The notes: generated by a model not told the origin, from the letters alone. A stretch of DNA of 64,000 nt from an uncultured Bacilli bacterium (GCA_934090735.1 CAKOJR010000001.1:169186-233185); one strand, 5' to 3'. Positions 18,144 to 27,519 are shown, counted from the stretch's first letter. Numbers and translations: made by a program.

Positions 18144-18682
18144 TGGAAGAAAAGTATAAATTACTTGGAGGGGATTTTTCCCTTCCTATGTTTATAACTA
18201 AAGTTAATAATATATTTGTAATGTATTATACAGCAATTATGATGGATGATGAAAAGAGAGTGGCTCACTTTTTGTCAGATGAGGTTTATCAAGGTTTGAA
18301 GGAAAGAATTGCTAAATTAAATGCGGCAAATGAAAGAGAAATGTTTGATGAACTTAATGTGAAAACTACAGTAATTAGTGATATAATAGATACAGGTGAT
18401 GAGTATATTATCAAAGTTACTCTAATAAGTAGATATATGGATTATATTATTGATAAAACTACTTTTAAGTATAAAAGAGGAGTTAATGACAGAAGAATAG
18501 AGAAAACTAATTATTTGGAGTTTCATAAAAAGAAGAATGTTAAAGATAAAGGAATAGTTAGTAAGTGTCCATCATGTGGGGCATCAGTTGATGTTAATAG
18601 AAGTGGACATTGTGAGTATTGCGGAACAACATTTGATAATGAAAATTATGATTGGATTTTAACATCTATACAGGATGTTTAA
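18143..18682 (+). CDS. Second Tim44-like/zinc-ribbon protein
   Basis: About 179 residues. It repeats the cytosolic half of the preceding protein: a Tim44-like domain (FITKVNNIFVMYYTAIMMDD to YLEFHKKK) and a C-terminal zinc ribbon (CPSCGASVDV, CEYCGTTF). It has no signal peptide or membrane helix, so it looks like a soluble paralogue from an old tandem duplication. The ATG at 18143 overlaps the TAA of the previous gene, with AAGGATGAG upstream, so the two are translationally coupled. No enzymatic role is visible. Confidence 0.68.
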   Translation: MEEKYKLLGGDFSLPMFITKVNNIFVMYYTAIMMDDEKRVAHFLSDEVYQGLKERIAKLNAANEREMFDELNVKTTVISDIIDTGDEYIIKVTLISRYMDYIIDKTTFKYKRGVNDRRIEKTNYLEFHKKKNVKDKGIVSKCPSCGASVDVNRSGHCEYCGTTFDNENYDWILTSIQDV

Positions 18683-18704
18683 AATAAAAGGAAAGAGGTA
18701 AATT

Positions 18705-19832
18705 ATGGGATTAATTAAAGCAGCCGGTAAGGCAATATCTAGCACACTTAAAGATCAATGGAAAGAGTTTATTAAGTGTGAAAATATGGATAATAACACA
18801 TTAATGGTTAAGAAAACAACTGAAAATGGTGTTATTACTAAGAAGAGTGCTATTGAAGTAGCACCAGGTCAAATAGCAGTAATTTTTCAAAGTGGAAAGA
18901 TTTTAGATGCTACTGCTGAAGAAGGTATTTATACTTTTGACGAAAGTTCTTCTCCATCATTTTTTGCTGGTGATTTTGGAGCAGTATTTAAAGAAATGTG
19001 GACTCGTTTTACATTTAATGGAGCAACTAATAAGGATCAAGCAGTTTATTTCATAAATGCAAAAGAGATTATTGATAATAAGTTTGGAACACCAGCTCCA
19101 GTACCTTATCAGGATTATTCACATCCAATTCCAAATCAAATGACAAATACAATTACACCACTAAGAGTAGAAGTTAAATGTTTTGGTAAGTATACATTTA
19201 AGATTACAGATCCAGCTGTATTTATGAGAGAAGTTGCTGGTACTGCTGATGTATATTATAAAGATGATATTTGTGAACAAATGCGTAGTGAAGTTCAAGC
19301 AAGCTTCCAAAAAGTACTTAATGAATTAGGTAATTCTGAAAATAAAGCTCCAGTTTTAGAACTTCCATCTTATACAGATAAAATTAAAGAAATTATGGAT
19401 GAAAAAGTATTTGATCAAAATATCAGAGATCGTGGTATGAGTATTAAATCATTCATTATTGAATCAGTTACTTTAGATGAAGAATCTAATCGTAAGATTG
19501 ATAATTATGAATTATCAAGTAATAATTACATGCAACAAGGTGCTATTGTTGGTGGTATGAGTAAAGCTGTAGTAGATGCCGCTAATAATAGTAATGGTGC
19601 TGCTACTGGTATGATGGGTGTTGGTATGGTAAATATGGCATCTAGTGGTATGATGAATAATGCAATGGGGGCAGCATTTACTAATACTGAAGGCTCTAAA
19701 GTAGATTTAAGTGGTGAAGAGAAGAAAGAAGAAAGTAGTGCTCCCGCAACTGGAAAGATGAATTTCTGTCCAAATTGTGGAACTAAGGCTTCTGGTAAAT
19801 TCTGTTCTAACTGCGGAACAAAACTAGATTAA
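18705..19832 (+). CDS. SPFH/band-7 domain protein with C-terminal zinc ribbon (YdjI-like)
   Basis: 375 residues. An SPFH-type domain (about 50-250) contains VAPGQIAVIFQSGKILD, VEVKCFGKYTFKITDP and EQMRSEVQASFQKVL. A Gly/Met-rich stretch follows, and then a double-CxxC ribbon (CPNCGTKASGKFCSNCGTK). The match is to the YdjI/virion-core-like SPFH group of Firmicutes, which form oligomeric assemblies at membranes and in B. subtilis help place PspA. No pspA gene is seen in this window. Codon use has more C-ending codons than its neighbours (for example ATC, TTC), suggesting higher expression. A terminator follows. Confidence 0.82.
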   Translation: MGLIKAAGKAISSTLKDQWKEFIKCENMDNNTLMVKKTTENGVITKKSAIEVAPGQIAVIFQSGKILDATAEEGIYTFDESSSPSFFAGDFGAVFKEMWTRFTFNGATNKDQAVYFINAKEIIDNKFGTPAPVPYQDYSHPIPNQMTNTITPLRVEVKCFGKYTFKITDPAVFMREVAGTADVYYKDDICEQMRSEVQASFQKVLNELGNSENKAPVLELPSYTDKIKEIMDEKVFDQNIRDRGMSIKSFIIESVTLDEESNRKIDNYELSSNNYMQQGAIVGGMSKAVVDAANNSNGAATGMMGVGMVNMASSGMMNNAMGAAFTNTEGSKVDLSGEEKKEESSAPATGKMNFCPNCGTKASGKFCSNCGTKLD

Positions 19833-19846
19833 TTAATTGATATGAA

Positions 19847-19873
19847 GAGTAACAGAGATGTTATTCTTTTTTT
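19847..19873 (+). terminator. Terminator of the YdjH/YdjI-like module
   Basis: GAGTAACA/TGTTATTC stem, loop GAGA, seven T. Confidence 0.85.
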
Positions 19874-19908
19874 GATTAAGTAAAATATATATTGTCTACA
19901 TAATAACT

Positions 19909-20130
19909 TTGGCTGTCTACTTTAAGTATACCAGTACAAATATTATTATTCCCCTTATCAAGTACGAATACTATAATCAAAATGGTGACCTTTATGATTA
20001 CATGTACTATGGAAGTGAACTATCTGTCGGATTATTAAAGAATGAATCGCCAAAAAATCTTAGCTATTCAATAAGAAGTGATGCTTTAATTGAGGAAAAT
20101 GAAAATTATGTTATGTATTATGAAGATTAA
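19909..20130 (+). pseudogene. Probable gene remnant, 73 codons, unknown
   Basis: The 420-base gap before pgsA holds only this open frame and two terminators. It starts at a TTG without a ribosome site, is rich in Tyr and Asn, and uses more C-ending codons (TAC, ACC, CCC) than typical genes here. That suggests foreign origin or relaxed selection. It may be the tail of a lost gene. No family recognised. Confidence 0.3.
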
Positions 20131-20194
20131 ACCATAATAAATGTTATCTTATTTAAATGTATTTTATAATTTTAATTAACTTAATTCTTGCTAT

Positions 20195-20221
20195 AAGTCT
20201 ATTTATTATAGACTTTTTTTT
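20195..20221 (+). terminator. Terminator before the phosphatidyltransferase gene
   Basis: AAGTCTAT/ATAGACTT stem, TTATT loop, followed by T8. Confidence 0.85.
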
Positions 20222-20253
20222 ATTATTTTAGTACAATATTAATGTGATGAATT

Positions 20254-21018
20254 ATGAAAAATAGAGGTGCTAAGATATTTGTAAATTCTATTACGATGAC
20301 TAGAGTAATAGGTACCTTGTTAATGCCTTTTATAAGTCTGTTTTTAAGTCCTGGGGAGTTAATCTTTTATATTATTGTTTTGCTTCTGACTGATAGTGTT
20401 GATGGGATTATGGCTAGAAGGCTTAATGCTTGTACAATATTTGGGGCTTTATTAGATGCTATTGCTGATAAACTTTTGGGTATTGCTACACTTGCAGTTT
20501 TAGCTTTTAGTTATCCAATTATGTTTTTACCAATTATTACTGAAACTTTGATATGTTTGATTAATACTAATGGTGCTGCTAGAGGAAGCTCTACTGAAAG
20601 TTCATTTTTAGGAAAGTTTAAAACTTGGCTTTTTGGAATTGCGATAGTTGTTGGTTTTTGTACAATTTATAGTACTGATATAATTACTTTATTTAATGAT
20701 ACAACTAAGAATGGTTTATATATGATTGATATATTTAACTATATTATAGATAATAAAGATAGTATTATGGCAATTCTTGCTAGTATTACAGCTGGAGCGG
20801 ATATTATGGTTGCTGCTGATTATCGTTCTAGAAATAAGAGTGAGATTAATAAAGCTATGGAAAACGGTTTAAATGCTAAAGAGTTTAAACTCAAAGGTAA
20901 AGATGATTTAATGTTTGCTTTATTTGATACTGAATATTATAATGAAACTAGAGGGGTGCCATTACTTCAAAGGTTAGGAGAGGAGAAGAAAAATGAAAAG
21001 AAAGTTAGAAGAAAATAA
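20254..21018 (+). CDS. CDP-alcohol phosphatidyltransferase (PgsA-like)
   Basis: An integral membrane enzyme of 254 residues. The active-site signature DGxxARxxxxxxxxGxxxDxxxD is complete (from DGIMARRL to GALLDAIADK, residues about 50-73). Such enzymes move a phosphatidyl group from CDP-diacylglycerol to an alcohol, most often glycerol-3-phosphate in PG synthesis. It is longer than typical PgsA (about 190) because of a charged C-terminal tail after residue 195, so another alcohol acceptor is possible. Several hydrophobic helices are visible. It overlaps the next permease gene by 26 bases. Confidence 0.82.
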   Translation: MKNRGAKIFVNSITMTRVIGTLLMPFISLFLSPGELIFYIIVLLLTDSVDGIMARRLNACTIFGALLDAIADKLLGIATLAVLAFSYPIMFLPIITETLICLINTNGAARGSSTESSFLGKFKTWLFGIAIVVGFCTIYSTDIITLFNDTTKNGLYMIDIFNYIIDNKDSIMAILASITAGADIMVAADYRSRNKSEINKAMENGLNAKEFKLKGKDDLMFALFDTEYYNETRGVPLLQRLGEEKKNEKKVRRK

Positions 21019-22234
21019 ATATTTTCAAATTGGATTTACAGCGTTTTTGGTTATTGCAAGTGCAATTATATTTTATTTTTTAATTTATAAAATAGGAATG
21101 CTTTATGGGTATTTAAAGACATTTGTTGGTTTTTTCACACCATTTATTATTGGATTTATTTTTGCTTATTTATTAAATCCGGTAGTTAATTTCTTTAGAG
21201 AAAAAGTATTTATTAAATTATTTAAGACAAAAGATGAGAAAAGTTACAAGGTTAGTAATGGAATTAGTATAACAGTAACTGTACTTTTAATGGTTGGACT
21301 TATTATTTTATTATTTAGTTTTATTTTACCAGAGTTACTTAAGAGTATTGAAACTATTGCGGTTAATATGCCTAGTTATTTTACTGAGGCTAAAAATTAT
21401 TTAGTAGGTAAGTTAAAGGATCATGAAGAAATTCAAAAAGTTGTTTTAAATAATTATGATGTAATTAATACTTATTTGACTACTATGCTTAATACAAAAC
21501 TTTTACCACAAGTAGAAACATGGCTAGTCGCACTTTCAGATGGTGTATTTGGTGCAGTAAAAGTCATCTTTAACGTAGTAATGGGCTTCGTAATATCAAT
21601 TTACTACTTACTTGATAAAAAGAGTTTTATAAGTGGCTTTAAAAGAATGCTTTATGCAATACTTCCTACCAAAACAGTTAATAAATTACTAGACAACGCT
21701 AGACACACTGATTACATCTTTGGCAATTTCATTATTGGTAAATTACTAGATGGTTTTAGTGTAGGATTTATTACATTTATATTTTTAACTATATTTGGTT
21801 ATCCTTATTCACTTTTAATTGGTGTTATTATAGGTCTTACTAATATGATTCCTTATTTTGGACCATATATTGGTACTATTCCTAGTGCACTTCTTATTTT
21901 AATGGATAGTCCTACTAAGTGTTTAATATTTATATTATTTATTATTGCTCTTCAGCAGGTAGATAGTTATTTAATTGAGCCAAGGCTTTGCGGTTCTAGA
22001 ACTGGTTTAAAGAGTTTCTGGGTTTTAGCATCTATTTTATTATTTGGTAATGCCTTTGGAATTGTTGGTATGCTTGTTGCTGTTCCAGTGTTTGCTTTAG
22101 TTTATGGATACTTTGATAATTTAATTCAAAATAAACTATTAGACAAGAAACTTCCTAGTGATCATGAGAGTTATGATGATCTAGAGAGAATTAATTCTGA
22201 GAGTAAAAGGTTAGTTAAAAAGACTTTAAAATAA
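20993..22234 (+). CDS. AI-2E family (PerM/YtvI-like) membrane permease
   Basis: 413 residues with about eight membrane helices. The family pattern is clear: an N-terminal pair of helices, a large soluble segment (about 85-185), then IIGKLLDGFSVGFITF and the conserved IGVIIGLTNMIPYFGPYIGTIPS, followed by EPRLCGSRTGLKSFWVLASILLFG. Members export signals, ions or small solutes; the substrate here is unknown. The ATG lies within the end of the phosphatidyltransferase gene behind GGAGAGGAG, so the two are coupled. Terminator downstream. Confidence 0.85.
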   Translation: MKRKLEENKYFQIGFTAFLVIASAIIFYFLIYKIGMLYGYLKTFVGFFTPFIIGFIFAYLLNPVVNFFREKVFIKLFKTKDEKSYKVSNGISITVTVLLMVGLIILLFSFILPELLKSIETIAVNMPSYFTEAKNYLVGKLKDHEEIQKVVLNNYDVINTYLTTMLNTKLLPQVETWLVALSDGVFGAVKVIFNVVMGFVISIYYLLDKKSFISGFKRMLYAILPTKTVNKLLDNARHTDYIFGNFIIGKLLDGFSVGFITFIFLTIFGYPYSLLIGVIIGLTNMIPYFGPYIGTIPSALLILMDSPTKCLIFILFIIALQQVDSYLIEPRLCGSRTGLKSFWVLASILLFGNAFGIVGMLVAVPVFALVYGYFDNLIQNKLLDKKLPSDHESYDDLERINSESKRLVKKTLK

Positions 22235-22243
22235 GTCTTTTTT
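22220..22243 (+). terminator. Terminator of the permease gene
   Basis: AAGACTT/AAGTCTT stem around the stop codon, with a T-tract. Confidence 0.8.
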
Positions 22244-22269
22244 GCTTTATAATTAAATTGAGGTGAATT

Positions 22270-23286
22270 ATGCCGAATATTTATAATTTTACTTATGAAA
22301 ATTTAGAAGAAAAACTTGTATCTTTAGGTGAGAAAAAGTTTAGAACTCGTCAAATATGGCAGTGGCTTTATGAGAAGAGAGTTAAGAGTTTTGATGAGAT
22401 GAGAAATTTAAGTAGTGAGCTTATTTCTAAACTTAAGGATAATTTCAGTTTTGATTATATAGAAATAGTGACTGCTCAAAGAAGTGATAGCACTAATAAA
22501 TATTTATTTAAGCTTAATGATGGAAATTTTATTGAAGCAGTTTTAATGAAACATGATTATGGACTAAGTGTATGTGTATCTAGTCAAGTCGGATGTAATA
22601 TGGGATGTGCTTTTTGTGAAAGTGGTAGACTTAAGAAAGTACGTAATTTAGAGTCATTTGAGATAATAGAGCAGATTTTACTTATTAGTGAAGACATAAA
22701 TGAAAGAATAAGCAGTATTGTTATAATGGGAATAGGGGAACCGTTTGATAATTATGATAATATTATTAATTTTATAAAGATTGTTAATAATCCGTTTGGT
22801 TTAGCGATTGGGGCAAGACACATAACAGTTAGTACATGCGGGATTATTCCTAAGATAAAGGAGTTTATGAATCTTGATTTGCAAGTTAATTTAGCAATTA
22901 GTTTGCATGCACCAACAAATGAGCTTAGAAGTAAGATTATGCCGATAAATAATGCTTATCCACTTGACGATTTAGTTAACACCTTAAAGGAGTATATTGC
23001 AAAAACTAATAGACGAGTTACTATAGAATATGTTATGCTTAATAATGTAAATGATAGTTTAGATGATGCAAGATGCCTTGCTAATTTGCTTAAGGGAATG
23101 AATGTGTATGTTAACCTGATTCCTTATAATGAGACTAGTCATTTAGATTTTAAAAGAAGCGATAAAATAAACTCTTTTTATGATACTTTAAAGAAGTATA
23201 AAATTAATGTAACTGTAAGACGTGAATTTGGTTCTAATATAGATGCAGCATGTGGACAGTTACGAGCTAAAGAGGTGGAAAAATGA
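22270..23286 (+). CDS. rlmN: 23S rRNA (A2503-C2)/tRNA (A37-C2) methyltransferase RlmN
   Basis: A radical-SAM methylase of 338 residues. The cluster-binding CxxxCxxC is in GCNMGCAFCESG (near 113-124), and the catalytic C-terminal cysteine is in DAACGQLRAK. The N-terminal helical RNA-recognition domain has KKFRTRQIWQWLYEKR, typical of RlmN. It methylates A2503 of 23S rRNA at C2, and in several bacteria also A37 of tRNAs. It overlaps the following phosphatase gene by four bases, as in the conserved Firmicutes order rlmN-prpC-prkC-rsgA-rpe. Confidence 0.96.
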   Translation: MPNIYNFTYENLEEKLVSLGEKKFRTRQIWQWLYEKRVKSFDEMRNLSSELISKLKDNFSFDYIEIVTAQRSDSTNKYLFKLNDGNFIEAVLMKHDYGLSVCVSSQVGCNMGCAFCESGRLKKVRNLESFEIIEQILLISEDINERISSIVIMGIGEPFDNYDNIINFIKIVNNPFGLAIGARHITVSTCGIIPKIKEFMNLDLQVNLAISLHAPTNELRSKIMPINNAYPLDDLVNTLKEYIAKTNRRVTIEYVMLNNVNDSLDDARCLANLLKGMNVYVNLIPYNETSHLDFKRSDKINSFYDTLKKYKINVTVRREFGSNIDAACGQLRAKEVEK

Positions 23287-24026
23287 AATCATTTTATTTA
23301 ACAGATACAGGAAGAGTTAGAAGTCATAATGAGGACTCTGTTACAATAGTTAAGAATGCATCAAATGAGCATTTAATGATAGTGGCTGATGGTATGGGAG
23401 GACACAGAGCTGGTGAGATAGCTAGTTCGATGGTAGTTACACATATGGGGTCTAGATTTAGTGAACTTTCTACTATTGGAAGTAAATTAGATGCAGCTAG
23501 CTGGCTTAATGAAAATATAGGAGAAATTAATACTAATATAATTAAATATGCTGAAGAAAATCCGGAAGCAACAGGGCTTGGAACTACTGTAGTTATGGCT
23601 CTTCTTACTAAAGATTTTTTGATATTTGCTAATATTGGAGATTCTAGTGGATTCGTTTTAAAAAATAATAAGTTACATAAAATAACTAAAGATCATACTC
23701 TTGTAAATTTATTAGTTGAGTCTGGCGAACTTAGTGCAGAAGAAGCTGAAAATCATCCTAAGAAAAACGTACTAATGAGAGCACTTGGTGCTGCTGAAAA
23801 ACAAGAACTTGATATTTTTGATGTTGATCCTGATGTAGATGCTGTACTTTTATGTAGTGATGGACTTACTAATATGCTTACTAAAGAGCAGATTGAGAAG
23901 GTTTTAATAGATGAAGAACTTAATGAAGAGGGGAAACTTATTAAGTTAATTAAGAAATGCAATGCTAGAGGGGGAACAGATAATATAACAGTAGCGTATC
24001 TTGTTAAAGAAGGTGGTATAGAATGA
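23283..24026 (+). CDS. prpC: PP2C-type Ser/Thr protein phosphatase (PrpC/Stp)
   Basis: A 247-residue metal-dependent phosphatase that opposes the kinase encoded next door. Metal-binding motifs are TGRVRSHNEDS at the start, VADGMGGHRAGEIAS, LCSDGLTNML and GTDNITVA at the end. Substrates in relatives include PrkC itself, elongation factors and cell-wall regulators. It has ATGA-type overlaps with rlmN and prkC, so the three are produced together. Confidence 0.95.
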   Translation: MKSFYLTDTGRVRSHNEDSVTIVKNASNEHLMIVADGMGGHRAGEIASSMVVTHMGSRFSELSTIGSKLDAASWLNENIGEINTNIIKYAEENPEATGLGTTVVMALLTKDFLIFANIGDSSGFVLKNNKLHKITKDHTLVNLLVESGELSAEEAENHPKKNVLMRALGAAEKQELDIFDVDPDVDAVLLCSDGLTNMLTKEQIEKVLIDEELNEEGKLIKLIKKCNARGGTDNITVAYLVKEGGIE

Positions 24027-25744
24027 TACAAAAGGGGCAAAAAATAAATGACCGTTACCAAATTATTAAGTCAATTGGTGAAGGTGGAATGGCTAATGTG
24101 TATTTAGCGTTTGATACTATTTTAGAACGTAATGTTGCAGTTAAAGTTTTAAGAGGAGATTTAGCAAATGATGAGAAGTTTGTTAGACGTTTTCAAAGAG
24201 AGGCTTTAAGTGCAAGTTCATTATCTCATCCTAATATTGTTGAGGTTTATGATGTAGGTGAAGATGATGGTATTTATTATATAGTTATGGAGTATATTGA
24301 GGGTAAGCATTTAAAACAGTTACTTAAAAGAAGAGGTAAACTTACGCTTGAAGAAGCTGTTGATATAATGCTTCAAGTTACTGATGGTATGGCTTGTGCG
24401 CATGACTCATATATAATTCATAGAGATATTAAACCACAAAATATTATGATTTTAGAAAATGGTCTTGTTAAGATAACTGATTTTGGTATAGCAATGGCAC
24501 TTAATAGTACACAGCTTACACAAACTAATAGTGTTATGGGTAGTGTTCATTATATACCACCAGAGCAAGCTAGTGGTAAAGGATGCACTATTCAAAGTGA
24601 TGTGTATTCAATGGGTATCTTATTTTATGAGTTACTTACAGGTACTCTTCCATATAAAGGTGATAATGCAGTTGAGATAGCACTTAAACATTTAAAAAAT
24701 CCTCTTCCTAGTATTAGAGAGGAATTACCAAATATTCCTCAACCTGTTGAGAATATTATTTTAAAGGCTTGTGCTAAGAATCCTAAAAATAGATATGCTG
24801 ATGCTAGAGAGATGCATGAGGATTTAAAAACTTGTTTAAGTAAGAGCAGAGCTGATGAGCCAAGATATGTTTATAATTATCCAGAGTTTGATGAAAAAGA
24901 TAAAAAGAGTGTTAGTGAAACTAAAAAAATAGATAAAGTGGATAAGGTTAAAGAGAAAAAGGAAGAGGTTGGCGTGAAGAAGATTACTGAAAAAGATTAT
25001 CATAAAAAAGAAAATAAAGTATTAATTGTTTTAGGTTTTGTGTTTGCTGCGCTTGCGATTATTACTACGAGTGTAGTAGTATTACTTCCTAAACTTACTT
25101 CGTCTAAAGATTTAGTAGTACCTGATGTTTCAAATATGACTGTAGATGAAGCTGTTGATACGCTTACTAAGATGGGACTTAAAATTAGTGCTGATAATAA
25201 AACAATTACGAGTGATACTATTGAAAAGGGTAAGGTTGTTAAAACAAGTCCAAATAAAGGAAGAACTGTTAAGGAAGGCTCTGAGATTGTTATTTATGAG
25301 TCTAGTGGTGCAGGAACAATTACTTTAGAAGATTATACTGGTAAGAATTATATTGAAGTTAAGACGATTTTGGAACAGATTAATAAACTTTTTGTAATTC
25401 AAAAGACTGAAGAGGTTGGTAATGATTCTAATTATGAGAAGGATGAAATAATTAAACAAGAACCAGCTGCCGGAACAGAAGTTAAAGAGGGAGATACAAT
25501 TACTTTATATGTTCCAGATATTACGGATAGTTATCCAGACTTTACTAAAGGTAATTATAGTTTAAGTGATATTCAGGCTTTCTGTGATAAGTATAAGTTA
25601 AAGTTAGAAGTCGAGTATAAACCTACTGATGAGTATGAACAGGGAGCAATTATTAGTCAGTCTAGAATAGCTGGATCATCCATTATTAGTAATATGACTT
25701 TAAAGATAGTTATTGCTGATTCATTAGAGGATGTTATAGATTAA
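24023..25744 (+). CDS. prkC: PASTA-domain Ser/Thr protein kinase (PrkC/Stk1)
   Basis: 573 residues. The cytosolic kinase domain (about 9-270) has a Gly loop (GEGGMANVYLA), the catalytic lysine in VAVKVL, the HRD loop in IIHRDIKPQNIMI and DFG in ITDFGIAMA. A charged linker leads to a membrane helix (about 333-355). Three extracellular PASTA repeats follow (VPDVSNMTVDEAVDTL, then TGKNYIEVKTILEQ, then TKGNYSLSDIQAFC). PASTA repeats sense peptidoglycan fragments; in Bacillus PrkC also triggers spore germination, relevant given the sporulation genes at 49-52 kb. Confidence 0.96.
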   Translation: MIQKGQKINDRYQIIKSIGEGGMANVYLAFDTILERNVAVKVLRGDLANDEKFVRRFQREALSASSLSHPNIVEVYDVGEDDGIYYIVMEYIEGKHLKQLLKRRGKLTLEEAVDIMLQVTDGMACAHDSYIIHRDIKPQNIMILENGLVKITDFGIAMALNSTQLTQTNSVMGSVHYIPPEQASGKGCTIQSDVYSMGILFYELLTGTLPYKGDNAVEIALKHLKNPLPSIREELPNIPQPVENIILKACAKNPKNRYADAREMHEDLKTCLSKSRADEPRYVYNYPEFDEKDKKSVSETKKIDKVDKVKEKKEEVGVKKITEKDYHKKENKVLIVLGFVFAALAIITTSVVVLLPKLTSSKDLVVPDVSNMTVDEAVDTLTKMGLKISADNKTITSDTIEKGKVVKTSPNKGRTVKEGSEIVIYESSGAGTITLEDYTGKNYIEVKTILEQINKLFVIQKTEEVGNDSNYEKDEIIKQEPAAGTEVKEGDTITLYVPDITDSYPDFTKGNYSLSDIQAFCDKYKLKLEVEYKPTDEYEQGAIISQSRIAGSSIISNMTLKIVIADSLEDVID

Positions 25745-25745
25745 T

Positions 25746-26567
25746 ATGGAAGGCGTAATAGTTAGAATAATTAGTAATTTATGCACTGTTGATTGTGGTG
25801 GTGCTTTATATGATTGCAAGCCTAGGGGAAAGTTTTATCACACAAACATTTCCCCTTTAGTTGGCGACCATGTTGTAATTGATGAAGTAAATAATTATAT
25901 ATTAGATATAAAGGAGCGTAAGAATTATTTAGATAGACCCTCTATTAGTAATGTTGATTCTGCACTTATTATAACTAGTGTTAAAAAACCAGAGTTATCT
26001 TTGAATTTACTTGATAAGATGATTAGTAATGTGACTTATAAAAATATTGAACCGATTATATGCTTTAGTAAGACGGATTTACTTACATTTAAAGAAAAGC
26101 TTGAACTTAAGAAAATCATTAAATATTATAATAAGATAGGAATAAAGTGTACGACTAATAAGAAACTTGGGAAGATTACTAAATTGCTTGATGGAAAAAT
26201 AGTAGTGCTTACGGGTCAGACTGGTGCCGGAAAAAGTACTCTTTTAAATAAGTTAAATCCTAATCTTAATTTAAAGACTGATGAGATTAGTGAAGCATTA
26301 GGCAGAGGCAAACATACTACTAGACATGCTGAGTTATTTAAGTATAAGAATAGTTTGATTGCTGATACTCCTGGGTTTAGTGCTTTGGATATAACATATA
26401 TACCAAAGGATGAGTTAAAAAATACTTTTGTAGAGTTTGATTTAGATTGTGAGTTTAAGGATTGCAAGCATATGAATGAGAGGAACTGTATGGTTAAGGA
26501 TTATGTAAATGCTGATAAGATTCTTAAGAGCAGGTATGATAATTATAGAAAGTTTATGGGGGAATAA
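25746..26567 (+). CDS. rsgA: Ribosome small-subunit-dependent GTPase A
   Basis: A circularly permuted GTPase for late 30S assembly. An N-terminal OB fold (about 1-65) is followed by G motifs in permuted order: G4-like CFSKTD, then the P-loop GQTGAGKST, then G3 ADTPGF. The C-terminal zinc site is C-EFKD-C-KH-MNERN-C. 273 residues is slightly short but complete. G4 reads SKTD rather than NKxD. It starts two bases after the prkC stop and abuts rpe. Confidence 0.95.
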   Translation: MEGVIVRIISNLCTVDCGGALYDCKPRGKFYHTNISPLVGDHVVIDEVNNYILDIKERKNYLDRPSISNVDSALIITSVKKPELSLNLLDKMISNVTYKNIEPIICFSKTDLLTFKEKLELKKIIKYYNKIGIKCTTNKKLGKITKLLDGKIVVLTGQTGAGKSTLLNKLNPNLNLKTDEISEALGRGKHTTRHAELFKYKNSLIADTPGFSALDITYIPKDELKNTFVEFDLDCEFKDCKHMNERNCMVKDYVNADKILKSRYDNYRKFMGE

Positions 26568-27184
26568 TGAAAGTAGCAGTTTCGTTTATTAAAAGTTTAT
26601 ATGATGAAAAGAAAACAATTAAATTAATTGATATGACTAGTGCTGATTATATTCATGTTGATATCATGGATGGAGAGTTTGTTAGTACTAAGAATTATGA
26701 TTTTGATGATATAAAATTAATGATGGATGGTGTAAGTAAGCTTTTAGATATTCATTTGATGGTTAAGCATCCACTTAATTATATTAAAGGTTATGCATCT
26801 TTAAATACTAAACAAATTACTTTTCATGCTGAGGCAGTTGATGATATTTATGAAACGATAAATGAGATACATAGTTATGGGATTAAAGCAGGTCTTGCGA
26901 TAAATCCTGATACTCCTGTTGAGAGAATTGAAAAGTATTTAGATTTAGTTGATACAGTGCTTGTAATGAGTGTTTATCCTGGCAAGGGTGGGCAACAGTT
27001 TATAGTTGATACTTCTAAAAAGATAGATGAGCTTAATCACTATAGCGACTTTATAATTGAAGTTGATGGTGGAATAAATAAAAATACTATTAATTTAGTA
27101 AATGGTGCTGATATGGTAGTTAGTGGCTCTTATGTTTGTGAGAGTACTGATTATGAGAAAGCGATAGAGAGCTTAAGGGATTAG
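26567..27184 (+). CDS. rpe: Ribulose-phosphate 3-epimerase
   Basis: A TIM-barrel enzyme (205 residues) interconverting ribulose-5-phosphate and xylulose-5-phosphate in the pentose phosphate pathway. Metal-binding and catalytic positions are visible in YIHVDIMDGEFV, DIHLMVKHP, TFHAEA, VMSVYPGKGGQQFI and EVDGGIN. It is slightly shorter than the usual 215-220 residues, with a compact N-terminus. It ends the rlmN-prpC-prkC-rsgA-rpe operon, and its ATG overlaps the last base of rsgA. Confidence 0.93.
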   Translation: MKVAVSFIKSLYDEKKTIKLIDMTSADYIHVDIMDGEFVSTKNYDFDDIKLMMDGVSKLLDIHLMVKHPLNYIKGYASLNTKQITFHAEAVDDIYETINEIHSYGIKAGLAINPDTPVERIEKYLDLVDTVLVMSVYPGKGGQQFIVDTSKKIDELNHYSDFIIEVDGGINKNTINLVNGADMVVSGSYVCESTDYEKAIESLRD

Positions 27185-27193
27185 GCTCTTTTT
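27168..27193 (+). terminator. Terminator of the rlmN-rpe operon
   Basis: AGAGC/GCTCT stem around the rpe stop codon, followed by five T. Confidence 0.7.
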
Positions 27194-27233
27194 GTATGCT
27201 AATTTTTAAAATTTCAGACATTGAAAATCTGCG

Positions 27234-27283
27234 TACAAGTGTTTGTAAAAATGCTTGACAAGTATATTTTTTGAGGTTACAAT
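27234..27283 (+). promoter_or_regulatory. dinD promoter with probable SOS operator
   Basis: TTGACA at 27255-27260, a 17-base spacer and TACAAT at 27278-27283. The 28 bases from 27234 (TACAAGTGTTTG, then AAAAATGCTTGACAA) match the recA promoter at 28451 in 26 of 28 positions. ACAAGTGTTTGT is an imperfect palindrome just upstream of the -35 box. A LexA-like repressor site is inferred from the DNA-damage genes it serves. Confidence 0.65.
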
Positions 27284-27519
27284 TTAGGTGTCTTGCTTAA
27301 GGAGTGAGAGCAGGACTTCAGATGATGGAATGATTTTCTTTAAGTTAGGAAAATGGTTTTTATAGGTTGAGAACATAATTAGTAAAACACTTAGAAAATT
27401 GTATGGGATGAAAACTAAGAAAAATATTATAGCAGTGTTGTTAATATTTGATAGTATTTTTAATATGCATATGCGAATGATTAAAAAAATGTATTAATAA
27501 AAAATAGAAGGTGAGATGA
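27284..27519 (+). other. Long untranslated leader of dinD, content unexplained
   Basis: About 236 bases between the dinD -10 box and the start of the dinD reading frame. I see no gene of size, no terminator and no known riboswitch. An AAGGAG lies at about 27299. An 11-codon ORF starting near 27331 (MIFFKLGKWFL) is short and hydrophobic; SOS systems sometimes encode such peptides, but nothing here supports that beyond position. Confidence 0.3.
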
